A stretch of DNA of 64,000 bases from Halisarca cf. caerulea (taxonomy: Eukaryota; Porifera; Demospongiae; Chondrillida; Halisarcidae). The notes beneath the pieces are model-generated. The model ran no database searches and had not been told where the DNA came from. It saw only the letters and a program-made list of their open reading frames with translations. The stretch lies in assembly GCA_963170055.1 (NCBI GenBank), contig CAUJGJ010000188.1, forward strand, positions 573,671-637,670. The letters are read 5' to 3'. Below are positions 11,686-23,984 of this stretch, in pieces. Position 1 is the stretch's first letter; each line of letters starts with the position of its first letter. The position numbers were made by a program, and so were the translations under genes.

Positions 11686-12423
11686 TTCCCTAATTTTAAA
11701 CTTATGTTTCTAACGTTCTCTTTGCGATACAAATTATTTAAACTTTGTAACATTTTAAACTTAACTATTTCATTGTTGATATCTTAGTAACTTTGCCAAT
11801 TTTGTACTTTCCCTAATTTTAAACTTATGTTTCTAACGTTCTCTTTGCGATACAAATTATTTAAACTTTGTAACATTTTAAACTTAACTATTTCATTTAT
11901 GATATCTTAGGAACTTTGCCAATTTTGTACTTTCCCTAATTTTAAACTTATGTTTCTAACGTTCTCTTTGCGATACAAATTATTTAAACTTTGTAACATT
12001 TTAAACTTAACTATTTCATTTATGATATCTTAGGAACTTTCCCAATTTTGTACTTTTCCTAATCTTAAACTTTTGTTTCTAACGTTCTCTTTGCGATACA
12101 AATTATTTGAATTTTGTAACATTTTAAACTTAACTATTTCATTGTTGATATCTTGGTAACTTTGCCAATTTTGTACTTTCCCTAATTTTAAACTTATGTT
12201 TCTAACGTTCTCTTTGCGATACAAATTATTTAAACTTTGTAACATTTTAAACTTAACTATTTCATTTATGATATCTTAGAAACTTTGCCAATTTTGTACT
12301 TTTCCTAATTTTAAACTTATGTTTCTAACATTCTCTTTGCGATACAAATTATTTAAACTTTGTAACATTTTAAACTTAACTATTTCATTTATGATATCTT
12401 AGGAACTTTGCCAATTTTGCACT
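11440..12423. repeat. 4-unit tandem duplication (492 bp), second copy partial
   Basis: 11440, 11563, 11686 and 11809 are followed by 11932, 12055 and 12178, repeating aactttccc then taatctt/cttggtaac. The fourth position of the second copy (12301) is already the aacattctc unit of another segment. This explains two identical 71-codon reverse frames 492 bp apart. Confidence 0.78.
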
Positions 12424-12792
12424 TTCCCTAATTTTAAACTTATGTTTCTAACGTTCTCTTTCCGATACAAATTATTTAAACTTTGTAACATTTTAAACTT
12501 AACTATTTCATTTATGATATCTTAGGAACTTTGCCAATTTTGTACTTTTCCTAATCTTAAACTTTTGTTTCTAACGTTCTACTCGCGATACAAATTATTA
12601 AAATTTTGTAACATTTTAAACTTAACTATTTCATTTGTAATATCTTAGGAACTTTGCCAATTTTGTACTTTTCCTAATTTTAAACTTATGTTTCTAACGT
12701 TCTTTTTGCGATACAAATTATTTGAATTTTGTAACATTTTAAACTTAACTATTTCATTTGTAAAATCTTAGGAACTTTGCCAATTTTGTACT
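12178..12792. repeat. 5-unit segment, copy of 10210-10824
   Basis: Same five markers in order. Private differences are ttttgcactt near 12415 and cgttctttttgcg near 12699. Confidence 0.82.
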
Positions 12793-13530
12793 TTTCCTAA
12801 TTTTAAACTTATGTTTCTAACGTTCTCTTTGCGATACAAACTATTAAAATTTTGTAACATTTTAAACTTAACTATTTCATTGTTGATATCTTAATAACTT
12901 TGCCAATTTTGTACTTTCCCTAATTTTAAACTTATGTTTCTAACATTCTCTTTGCGATACAAATTATTTAAACTTTGTAACATTTTAAACTTAACTATTT
13001 CATTTGTAATATCTTAGGAACTTTGCCAATTTTGTACTTTTCCTAATTTTAAACTTATGTTTCTAACGTTCTCTTTGCGATACAAATTATTTGAATTTTG
13101 TAACATTTTAAACTTAACTATTTCATTTGTAAAATCTTAGGAACTTTGCCAATTTTGTACTTTTCCTAATTTTAAACTTATGTTTCTAACGTTCTCTTTG
13201 CGATACAAACTATTAAAATTTTGTAACATTTTAAACTTAACTATTTCATTGTTGATATCTTAATAACTTTGCCAATTTTGTACTTTCCCTAATTTTAAAC
13301 TTATGTTTCTAATGTTCTCTTTGCGATACAAATTATTTAAACTTTGTAACATTTTAAACTTAACTATTTCATTTGTAATATCTTAGGAACTTTGCCAATT
13401 TTGTACTTTTCCTAATTTTAAACTTATGTTTCTAACGTTCTCTTTGCGATACAAATTATTTAAATTTTGTAACATTTTAAACTTAACTATTTCATTTGTA
13501 ATATCTTAGGAACTTTGCCAATTTTGTACT
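12670..13530. repeat. 7-unit HOR, copy 1 (861 bp)
   Basis: Order: g-a-p, g-a-q-L. Here g is attatttgaatttt with tgtaaaatc, a is actattaaaa with ttaataac, p is aacattctc, q is aatgttctc and L is attatttaaatttt. It is a 3-unit and a 4-unit subrepeat fused. The next 861 bp repeats the order exactly. Confidence 0.87.
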
Positions 13531-14391
13531 TTTCCTAATTTTAAACTTATGTTTCTAACGTTCTCTTTGCGATACAAATTATTTGAATTTTGTAACATTT
13601 TAAACTTAACTATTTCATTTGTAAAATCTTAGGAACTTTGCCAATTTTGTACTTTTCCTAATTTTAAACTTATGTTTCTAACGTTCTCTTTGCGATACAA
13701 ACTATTAAAATTTTGTAACATTTTAAACTTAACTATTTCATTGTTGATATCTTAATAACTTTGCCAATTTTGTACTTTCCCTAATTTTAAACTTATGTTT
13801 CTAACATTCTCTTTGCGATACAAATTATTTAAACTTTGTAACATTTTAAACTTAACTATTTCATTTGTAATATCTTAGGAACTTTGCCAATTTTGTACTT
13901 TTCCTAATTTTAAACTTATGTTTCTAACGTTCTCTTTGCGATACAAATTATTTGAATTTTGTAACATTTTAAACTTAACTATTTCATTTGTAAAATCTTA
14001 GGAACTTTGCCAATTTTGTACTTTTCCTAATTTTAAACTTATGTTTCTAACGTTCTCTTTGCGATACAAACTATTAAAATTTTGTAACATTTTAAACTTA
14101 ACTATTTCATTGTTGATATCTTAATAACTTTGCCAATTTTGTACTTTCCCTAATTTTAAACTTATGTTTCTAATGTTCTCTTTGCGATACAAATTATTTA
14201 AACTTTGTAACATTTTAAACTTAACTATTTCATTTGTAATATCTTAGGAACTTTGCCAATTTTGTACTTTTCCTAATTTTAAACTTATGTTTCTAACGTT
14301 CTCTTTGCGATACAAATTATTTAAATTTTGTAACATTTTAAACTTAACTATTTCATTTGTAATATCTTAGGAACTTTGCCAATTTTGTACT
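13531..14391. repeat. 7-unit HOR, copy 2 (861 bp)
   Basis: It repeats g-a-p-g-a-q-L with units starting at 13531, 13654, 13777, 13900, 14023, 14146 and 14269. It is continuous with copy 1 and in register. Confidence 0.87.
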
Positions 14392-14883
14392 TTTCCTAAT
14401 TTTAAACTTATGTTTCTAACGTTCTCTTTGCAATACAAACTATTAAAATTTTGTAACATTTTAAACTTAACTATTTCATTGTTGATATCTTAGTAACTTT
14501 GCCAATTTTGTACTTTCCCTAATTTTAAACTTATGTTTCTAACGTTCTCTTTGCGATACAAATTATTTAAACTTTGTAACATTTTAAACTTAACTATTTC
14601 ATTTCTGATATCTTAGGAACTTTACCAATTTTGTACTTTCCCTAATTTTAAACTTATGTTTCTAACGTTCTCTTTGCGATACAAATTATTTAAACTTTGT
14701 AACATTTTAAACTTAACTATTTCATTTATGATATCTTAGGAACTTTCCCAATTTTGTACTTTTCCTAATCTTAAACTTTTGTTTCTAACGTTCTCTTTGC
14801 GATACAAATTATTTGAATTTTGTAACATTTTAAACTTAACTATTTCATTGTTGATATCTTGGTAACTTTGCCAATTTTGTACT
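14392..14883. repeat. 4 units, copy of 11194-11685
   Basis: Markers gcaatac; tttctgat/aactttacc; aactttccc; taatctt/cttggtaac match 11194-11685 one by one. The segment ends at the chimeric unit 14884. Confidence 0.82.
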
Positions 14884-15006
14884 TTCCCTAATTTTAAACT
14901 TATGTTTCTAACGTTCTCTTTGCGATACAAATTATTTAAACTTTGTAACATTTTAAACTTAACTATTTCATTTGTAAAATCTTAGGAACTTTGCCAATTT
15001 TGTACT
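14884..15006. other. Chimeric unit at an unequal-exchange junction
   Basis: The left part (ccctaa, attatttaaac) matches the unit at 11686. The right part (tgtaaaatcttagg) occurs otherwise only in attatttgaatttt units (10702, 12670, 13039, 13531, 13900). Upstream sequence matches 11194-11685 and downstream matches 10825-11439, so the join lies inside about 14941-14974, within the invariant attttaaacttaactattt block. Confidence 0.75.
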
Positions 15007-15621
15007 TTTCCTAATTTTAAACTTATGTTTCTAACGTTCTCTTTGCGATACAAACTATTAAAATTTTGTAACATTTTAAACTTTACTATTTCATTGTTGA
15101 TATCTTAATAACTTTGCCAATTTTGTACTTTCCCTAATTTTAAACTTATGTTTCTAATGTTCTCTTTGCGATACAAATTATTTAAACTTTGTAACATTTT
15201 AAACTTAACTATTTCATTTGTAATATCTTAGGAACTTTGCCAATTTTGTACTTTTCCTAATTTTAAACTTATGTTTCTAACGTTCTCTTTGCGATACAAA
15301 TTATTTAAATTTTGTAACATTTTAAACTTAACTATTTCATTTGTAATATCTTAGGAACTTTGCCAATTTTGTACTTTTCCTAATTTTAAACTTATGTTTC
15401 TAACGTTCTCTTTGCAATACAAACTATTAAAATTTTGTAACATTTTAAACTTAACTATTTCATTGTTGATATCTTAGTAACTTTGCCAATTTTGTACTTT
15501 CCCTAATTTTAAACTTATGTTTCTAACGTTCTCTTTGCGATACAAATTATTTAAACTTTGTAACATTTTAAACTTAACTATTTCATTTCTGATATCTTAG
15601 GAACTTTACCAATTTTGTACT
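15007..15621. repeat. 5 units, copy of 10825-11439
   Basis: It shares the rare aactttactatttc change with 10825, followed by aatgttc, attatttaaatttt, gcaatac and tttctgat/aactttacc units at an offset of 4,182 bp (34 units). Confidence 0.82.
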
Positions 15622-16113
15622 TTCCCTAATTTTAAACTTATGTTTCTAACGTTCTCTTTACGATACAAATTATTTAAACTTTGTAACATTTTAAACTTAA
15701 CTATTTCATTTGTAATATCTTAGGAACTTTGCCAATTTTGTACTTTCCCTAATTTTAAACTTATGTTTCTAACGTTCTCTTTGTGATACAAATTATTTAA
15801 ACTTTGTAACATTTTAAACTTAACTATTTCATTTGTAATATCTTAGGAACTTTGCCAATTTTGTACTTTTCCTAATTTTAAACTTATGTTTCTAACGTTC
15901 TCTTTGCGATACAAACTATTAAAATTTTGTAACATTTTAAACTTAACTATTTCATTGTTGATATCTTAGTAACTTTGCCAATTTTGTACTTTTCCTAATT
16001 TTAAACTTATGTTTCTAATGTTCTCTTTGCGATACAAATTATTTAAACTTTGTAACATTTTAAACTTAACTATTTCATTTATGATATCTTAGGAACTTTG
16101 CCAATTTTGTACT
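15622..16113. repeat. Four mixed units
   Basis: Markers tttacgatac; gtgatac; actattaaaa/gttgat; aatgttc/tttatgat. No clear HOR assignment. This is the end of the stretch without any net indel. Confidence 0.75.
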
Positions 16114-16235
16114 TTTCCTAACCTTAAACTTTAGTTTCTAACGTTCTACTCGCGATACAAATTGTTCAATTTTGTAACATTTTAAACTTAACTATTTCAT
16201 TTGTAATATCTTAGGAACTTTGCCAATTTTGTACT
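16114..16235. repeat. First 122-bp R unit (deletion variant, c form)
   Basis: Markers taaccttaaactttag, ttctactcgcgatac and attgttcaattttg. It is one base shorter than the standard unit in the linker and is the first phase change in the window. The same deletion, as attgttcaatt or attgttaaatt, returns in about 19 later R units. Confidence 0.85.
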
Positions 16236-16727
16236 TTTCCTAATTTTAAACTTATGTTTCTAACGTTCTCTTTGCGATACAAATTATTAAAACTTTGTAA
16301 CATTTTAAACTTAACTATTTCATTGTTGATATCTTAGTAACTTTGCCAATTTTGTACTTTCCCTAATTTTAAACTTATGTTTCTAACGTTCTCTTAGCGA
16401 TACAAATTATTAAAACTTTGTAACATTTTAAACTTAACTATTTCATTTGTAATATCTTAGGAACTTTGCCAATTTTGTACTTTTCCTAATCTTAAACTTA
16501 TGTTTCTAACGTTCTCTTTGCAATACAAACTATTAAAATTTTGTAACATTTTAAACTTAACTATTTCATTGTTGATATCTTAGTAACTTTGCCAATTTTG
16601 TACTTTCCCTAATTTTAAACTTATGTTTCTAACGTTCTCTTTGCGATACAAATTATTAAAACTTTGTAACATTTTAAACTTAACTATTTCATTTATGATA
16701 TCTTAGGAACTTTGCCAATTTTGTACT
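16236..16727. repeat. Four mixed satellite units
   Basis: Markers attattaaaac/gttgat, ctcttagcgatac, gcaatac and attattaaaac/tttatgat. They are upstream of the duplicated segment that starts at 16728. Confidence 0.75.
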
Positions 16728-19064
16728 TTTCCTAATTTTAAACTTATGTTTCTAACGTTCTCTTTGCGATACAAATTATTAAAACTTTGTAACATTTTAA
16801 ACTTAACTATTTCATTGTTGATATCTTAGTAACTTTGCCAATTTTGTACTTTCCCTAATTTTAAACTTATGTTTCTAACGTTCTCTTTGCGATACAAATT
16901 ATTAAAACTTTGTAACATTTTAAACTTAACTATTTCATTTGTAATATCTTAGGAACTTTGCCAATTTTGTACTTTTCCTAATTTTAAACTTATGTTTCTA
17001 ACGTTCTCTTTGCAATACAAACTATTAAAATTTTGTAACATTTTAAACTTAACTATTTCATTGTTGATATCTTAGTAACTTTGCCAATTTTGTACTTTCC
17101 CTAATTTTAAACTTATGTTTCTAACGTTCTCTTTGTGATACAAATTATTAAAACTTTGTAACATTTTAAACTTAACTATTTCATTGTTAATATCTTAGTA
17201 ACTTTGCCAATTTTGTACTTTCCCTAATTTTAAACTTATGTTTCTAACGTTCTCTTTGTGATACAAATTATTTAAACTTTGTAACATTTTAAACTTAACT
17301 ATTTCATTTGTAATATCTTAGGAACTTTGCCAATTTTGTACTTTTCCTAATTTTAAACTTATGTTTCTAACGTTCTCTTTGCGATACAAATTATTTAAAT
17401 TTTGTAACATTTTAAACTTAACTATTTCATTTGTAATATCTTAGGAACTTTGCCAATTTTGTACTTTTCCTAATTTTAAACTTATGTTTCTAACGTTCTC
17501 TTTGCAATACAAACTATTATAATTTTGTAACATTTTAAACTTAACTATTTCATTGTTGATATCTTAGTAACTTTGCCAATTTTGTACTTTTCCTAATTTT
17601 AAACTTATATTTCTAACGTTCTCTTTGCGATACAAATTATTTAAACTTTGTAACATTTTAAACTTAACTATTTCATTTATGATATCTTAGGAACTTTGCC
17701 AATTTTGTACTTTCCCTAATTTTAAACTTATGTTTCTAACGTTCTCTTTACGATACAAATTATTTAAACTTTGTAACATTTTAAACTTAACTATTTCATT
17801 TGTAATATCTTAGGAACTTTGCCAATTTTGTACTTTTCCTAATTTTAAACTTATGTTTCTAACGTTCTCTTTGCGATACAAATTATTTAAATTTTGTAAC
17901 ATTTTAAACTTAACTATTTCATTTGTAATATCTTAGGAACTTTGACAATTTTGTACTTTCCCTAATTTTAAACTTATGTTTCTAACGTTCTCTTTGCGAT
18001 ACAAATTATTAAAACTTTGTAACATTTTAAACTTAACTATTTCATTTCTAATATCTTAGGAACTTTGCCAATTTTGTACTTTTCCTAATTTTAAACTTAT
18101 GTTTCTAACGTTCTCTTTGCAATACAAACTATTAAAATTTTGTAACATTTTAAACTTAACTATTTCATTGTTGATATCTTAGTAACTTTGCCAATTTTGT
18201 ACTTTCCCTAATTTTAAACTTATGTTTCTAACGTTCTCTTTGCGATACAAATTATTAAAACTTTGTAACATTTTAAACTTAACTATTTCATTTATGATAT
18301 CTTAGGAACTTTGCCAATTTTGTACTTTCCCTAATTTTAAACTTATGTTTCTAACGTTCTCTTTGCGATACAAAATATTATAACTTTGTAACATTTTAAA
18401 CTTAACTATTTCATTTGTAATATCTTAGGAACTTTGCCAATTTTGTACTTTCCCTAATTTTAAACTTATGTTTCTAACGTTCTCTTTGTGATACAAATTA
18501 TTAAAACTTTGTAACATTTTAAACTTAACTATTTCATTGTTAATATCTTAGTAACTTTGCCAATTTTGTACTTTCCCTAATTTTAAACTTATGTTTCTAA
18601 CGTTCTCTTTGTGATACAAATTATTTAAACTTTGTAACATTTTAAACTTAACTATTTCATTTGTAATATCTTAGGAACTTTGCCAATTTTGTACTTTTCC
18701 TAATTTTAAACTTATGTTTCTAACGTTCTCTTTGCGATACAAACTATTAAAATTTTGTAACATTTTAAACTTAACTATTTCATTGTTGATATCTTAGTAA
18801 CTTTGCCAATTTTGTACTTTCCCTAATTTTAAACTTATGTTTCTAACGTTCTCTTTGTGATACAAATTATTAAAACTTTGTAACATTTTAAACTTAACTA
18901 TTTCATTGTTAATATCTTAGTAACTTTGCCAATTTTGTACTTTCCCTAATTTTAAACTTATGTTTCTAACGTTCTCTTTGTGATACAAATTATTTAAACT
19001 TTGTAACATTTTAAACTTAACTATTTCATTTGTAATATCTTAGGAACTTTGCCAATTTTGTACT
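16728..19064. repeat. 19-unit segment (2,337 bp), duplicated at 20541-22877
   Basis: Every diagnostic unit recurs 3,813 bp (31 units) downstream in order. Matched pairs include acttatatttc (17589/21402), tttacgatac (17712/21525), ttgacaatttt (17835/21648), tttctaatatc (17958/21771) and acaaaatattataac (18327/22140). Private differences are few, for example acaagctatt only at 22509. Confidence 0.86.
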
Positions 19065-20417
19065 TTTCCTAATTTTAAACTTATGTTTCTAACGTTCTCT
19101 TTGCGATACAAACTATTAAAATTTTGTAACATTTTAAACTTAACTATTTCATTTATGATATCTTAGGAACTTTGCCAATTTTGTACTTTTCCTAATTTTA
19201 AACTTATGTTTCTAACGTTCTCTTTGCGATACAAATTATTAAAACTTTGTAACATTTTAAACTTAACTATTTCATTGTTGATATCTTAGTAACTTTGCCA
19301 ATTTTGTACTTTCCCTAATTTTAAACTTATGTTTCTAACGTTCTCTTTGCGATACAAATTATTAAAACTTTGTAACATTTTAAACTTATCTATTTCATTT
19401 GTAATATCTTAGGAACTTTGCCAATTTTGTACTTTTCCTAATTTTAAACTTATGTTTCTAACGTTCTCTTTGCAATACAAACTATTAAAATTTTGTAACA
19501 TTTTAAACTTAACTATTTCATTGTTGATATCTTAGTAACTTTGCCAATTTTGTACTTTCCCTAATTTTAAACTTATGTTTCTAACGTTCTCTTTGTGATA
19601 CAAATTATTAAAACTTTGTAACATTTTAAACTTAACTATTTCATTGTTAATATCTTAGTAACTTTGCCAATTTTGTACTTTCCCTAATTTTAAACTTATG
19701 TTTCTAACGTTCTCTTTGTGATACAAATTATTTAAACTTTGTAACATTTTAAACTTAACTATTTCATTTGTAATATCTTAGGAACTTTGCCAATTTTGTA
19801 CTTTTCCTAATTTTAAACTTATGTTTCTAACGTTCTCTTTGCGATACAAATTATTTAAATTTTGTAACATTTTAAACTTAACTATTTCATTTGTAATATC
19901 TTAGTAACTTTGCCAATTTTGTACTTTCCCTAATTTTAAACTTATGTTTCTAACGTTCTCTTTGCGATACAAATTATTAAAACTTTGTAACATTTTAAAC
20001 TTAACTATTTCATTTATGATATCTTAGGAACTTTGCCAATTTTGTACTTTCCCTAATTTTAAACTTATGTTTCTAACGTTCTCTTTGCGATACAAAATAT
20101 TATAACTTTGTAACATTTTAAACTTAACTATTTCATTTGTAATATCTTAGGAACTTTGCCAATTTTGTACTTTCCCTAATTTTAAACTTATGTTTCTAAC
20201 GTTCTCTTTGTGATACAAATTATTAAAACTTTGTAACATTTTAAACTTAACTATTTCATTGTTAATATCTTAGTAACTTTGCCAATTTTGTACTTTCCCT
20301 AATTTTAAACTTATGTTTCTAACGTTCTCTTTGTGATACAAATTATTTAAACTTTGTAACATTTTAAACTTAACTATTTCATTTGTAATATCTTAGGAAC
20401 TTTGCCAATTTTGTACT
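19065..20417. repeat. 11-unit segment (1,353 bp), shortened relative of 20418-22508
   Basis: It shares the rare aacttatctatttc (19385 and 20738, exactly 1,353 bp apart) and the same surrounding units as the segment from 20418. It lacks the internal run gcaatac to gcaatac present at 21279-22016. The join is at the unit 19803-19925. Confidence 0.8.
19803..19925. other. Probable recombinant unit at a deletion junction
   Basis: The left part is L type (attatttaaatttt, tgtaatatc), like 21156. It ends in ttagtaac, as the gcaatac unit at 21894 does, not the ttaggaac usual in L units. The following unit (19926) matches 22017. This fits an in-register exchange between an L and a gcaatac unit that removed the intervening units. 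A point change g to t is a simpler alternative for the ttagtaac itself. Confidence 0.55.
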
Positions 20418-20540
20418 TTTCCTAATTTTAAACTTATGTTTCTAACGTTCTCTTTGCGATACAAACTATTAAAATTTTGTAACATTTTAAACTTAACTAT
20501 TTCATTTATGATATCTTAGGAACTTTGCCAATTTTGTACT

Positions 20541-22877
20541 TTTCCTAATTTTAAACTTATGTTTCTAACGTTCTCTTTGCGATACAAATTATTAAAACTT
20601 TGTAACATTTTAAACTTAACTATTTCATTGTTGATATCTTAGTAACTTTGCCAATTTTGTACTTTCCCTAATTTTAAACTTATGTTTCTAACGTTCTCTT
20701 TGCGATACAAATTATTAAAACTTTGTAACATTTTAAACTTATCTATTTCATTTGTAATATCTTAGGAACTTTGCCAATTTTGTACTTTTCCTAATTTTAA
20801 ACTTATGTTTCTAACGTTCTCTTTGCAATACAAACTATTAAAATTTTGTAACATTTTAAACTTAACTATTTCATTGTTGATATCTTAGTAACTTTGCCAA
20901 TTTTGTACTTTCCCTAATTTTAAACTTATGTTTCTAACGTTCTCTTTGTGATACAAATTATTAAAACTTTGTAACATTTTAAACTTAACTATTTCATTGT
21001 TAATATCTTAGTAACTTTGCCAATTTTGTACTTTCCCTAATTTTAAACTTATGTTTCTAACGTTCTCTTTGTGATACAAATTATTTAAACTTTGTAACAT
21101 TTTAAACTTAACTATTTCATTTGTAATATCTTAGGAACTTTGCCAATTTTGTACTTTTCCTAATTTTAAACTTATGTTTCTAACGTTCTCTTTGCGATAC
21201 AAATTATTTAAATTTTGTAACATTTTAAACTTAACTATTTCATTTGTAATATCTTAGGAACTTTGCCAATTTTGTACTTTTCCTAATTTTAAACTTATGT
21301 TTCTAACGTTCTCTTTGCAATACAAACTATTATAATTTTGTAACATTTTAAACTTAACTATTTCATTGTTGATATCTTAGTAACTTTGCCAATTTTGTAC
21401 TTTTCCTAATTTTAAACTTATATTTCTAACGTTCTCTTTGCGATACAAATTATTTAAACTTTGTAACATTTTAAACTTAACTATTTCATTTATGATATCT
21501 TAGGAACTTTGCCAATTTTGTACTTTCCCTAATTTTAAACTTATGTTTCTAACGTTCTCTTTACGATACAAATTATTTAAACTTTGTAACATTTTAAACT
21601 TAACTATTTCATTTGTAATATCTTAGGAACTTTGCCAATTTTGTACTTTTCCTAATTTTAAACTTATGTTTCTAACGTTCTCTTTGCGATACAAATTATT
21701 TAAATTTTGTAACATTTTAAACTTAACTATTTCATTTGTAATATCTTAGGAACTTTGACAATTTTGTACTTTCCCTAATTTTAAACTTATGTTTCTAACG
21801 TTCTCTTTGCGATACAAATTATTAAAACTTTGTAACATTTTAAACTTAACTATTTCATTTCTAATATCTTAGGAACTTTGCCAATTTTGTACTTTTCCTA
21901 ATTTTAAACTTATGTTTCTAACGTTCTCTTTGCAATACAAACTATTAAAATTTTGTAACATTTTAAACTTAACTATTTCATTGTTGATATCTTAGTAACT
22001 TTGCCAATTTTGTACTTTCCCTAATTTTAAACTTATGTTTCTAACGTTCTCTTTGCGATACAAATTATTAAAACTTTGTAACATTTTAAACTTAACTATT
22101 TCATTTATGATATCTTAGGAACTTTGCCAATTTTGTACTTTCCCTAATTTTAAACTTATGTTTCTAACGTTCTCTTTGCGATACAAAATATTATAACTTT
22201 GTAACATTTTAAACTTAACTATTTCATTTGTAATATCTTAGGAACTTTGCCAATTTTGTACTTTCCCTAATTTTAAACTTATGTTTCTAACGTTCTCTTT
22301 GTGATACAAATTATTAAAACTTTGTAACATTTTAAACTTAACTATTTCATTGTTAATATCTTAGTAACTTTGCCAATTTTGTACTTTCCCTAATTTTAAA
22401 CTTATGTTTCTAACGTTCTCTTTGTGATACAAATTATTTAAACTTTGTAACATTTTAAACTTAACTATTTCATTTGTAATATCTTAGGAACTTTGCCAAT
22501 TTTGTACTTTTCCTAATTTTAAACTTATGTTTCTAACGTTCTCTTTGCGATACAAGCTATTAAAATTTTGTAACATTTTAAACTTAACTATTTCATTGTT
22601 GATATCTTAGTAACTTTGCCAATTTTGTACTTTCCCTAATTTTAAACTTATGTTTCTAACGTTCTCTTTGTGATACAAATTATTAAAACTTTGTAACATT
22701 TTAAACTTAACTATTTCATTGTTAATATCTTAGTAACTTTGCCAATTTTGTACTTTCCCTAATTTTAAACTTATGTTTCTAACGTTCTCTTTGTGATACA
22801 AATTATTTAAACTTTGTAACATTTTAAACTTAACTATTTCATTTGTAATATCTTAGGAACTTTGCCAATTTTGTACT
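20541..22877. repeat. 19-unit segment, second copy of 16728-19064
   Basis: Offset 3,813 bp with the same order of units. The unit at 20664 has aacttatctatttc where 16851 has the common aacttaactatttc, so it shares that change with 19311. Confidence 0.86.
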
Positions 22878-23984
22878 TTTCCTAATTTTAAACTTATGTT
22901 TCTAACGTTCTCTTTGCGATACAAACTATTAAAATTTTGTAACATTTTAAACTTAACTATTTCATTGTTGATATCTTAGTAACTTTGCCAATTTTGTACT
23001 TTCCCTAATTTTAAACTTATGTTTCTAACGTTCTCTTTGCGATACAAACTATTAAAACTTTGTAACATTTTAAACTTAACTATTTCATTGTTAATATCTT
23101 AGTAACTTTGCCAATTTTGTACTTTCCCTAATTTTAAACTTATGTTTCTAACGTTCTCTTTGCGATACAAACTATTAAAACTTTGTAACATTTTAAACTT
23201 AACTATTTCATTGTTAATATCTTAGTAACTTTGCCAATTTTGTACTTTCCCTAATTTTAAACTTATGTTTCTAACGTTCTCTTTGCGATACAAACTATTA
23301 AAATTTTGTAACATTTTAAACTTAACTATTTCATTGTTGATATCTTAGTAACTTTGCCAATTTTGTACTTTTCCTAATTTTAAACTTATGTTTCTAATGT
23401 TCTCTTTGCGATACAAATTATTTAAACTTTGTAACATTTTAAACTTAACTATTTCATTTATGATATCTTAGGAACTTTGCCAATTTTGTACTTTTCCTAA
23501 TTTTAAACTTATGTTTCTAATGTTCTCTTTGCGATACAAATTATTAAAACTTTGTATCATTTTAAACTTAACTATTTCATTTATGATATCTTAGGAACTT
23601 TGCCAATTTTGTACTTTTCCTAATCTTAAACTTTAGTTTCTAACGTTCTACTCGCGATACAAATTGTTAAAATTTTGTAACATTTTAAACTTAACTATTT
23701 CATTTGTAATATCTTAGGAACTTTACCAATTTTGTACTTTCCCTAATTTTAAACTTATGTTTCTAACGTTCTCTTTGTGATACAAATTATTAAAACTTTG
23801 TAACATTTTAAACTTAACTATTTCATTGTTAATATCTTAGTAACTTTGCCAATTTTGTACTTTCCCTAATTTTAAACTTATGTTTCTAACGTTCTCTTTG
23901 TGATACAAATTATTTAAACTTTGTAACATTTTAAACTTAACTATTTCATTTGTAATATCTTAGGAACTTTGCCAATTTTGTACT
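22878..23984. repeat. Nine mixed units with a near-identical pair
   Basis: Units at 23001 and 23124 (actattaaaac, gttaat, ttagtaac) look identical, a recent single-unit duplication. 23616 is a full-length R unit with attgttaaaattttg, which looks like the undeleted ancestor of the shortened R units. Confidence 0.78.
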
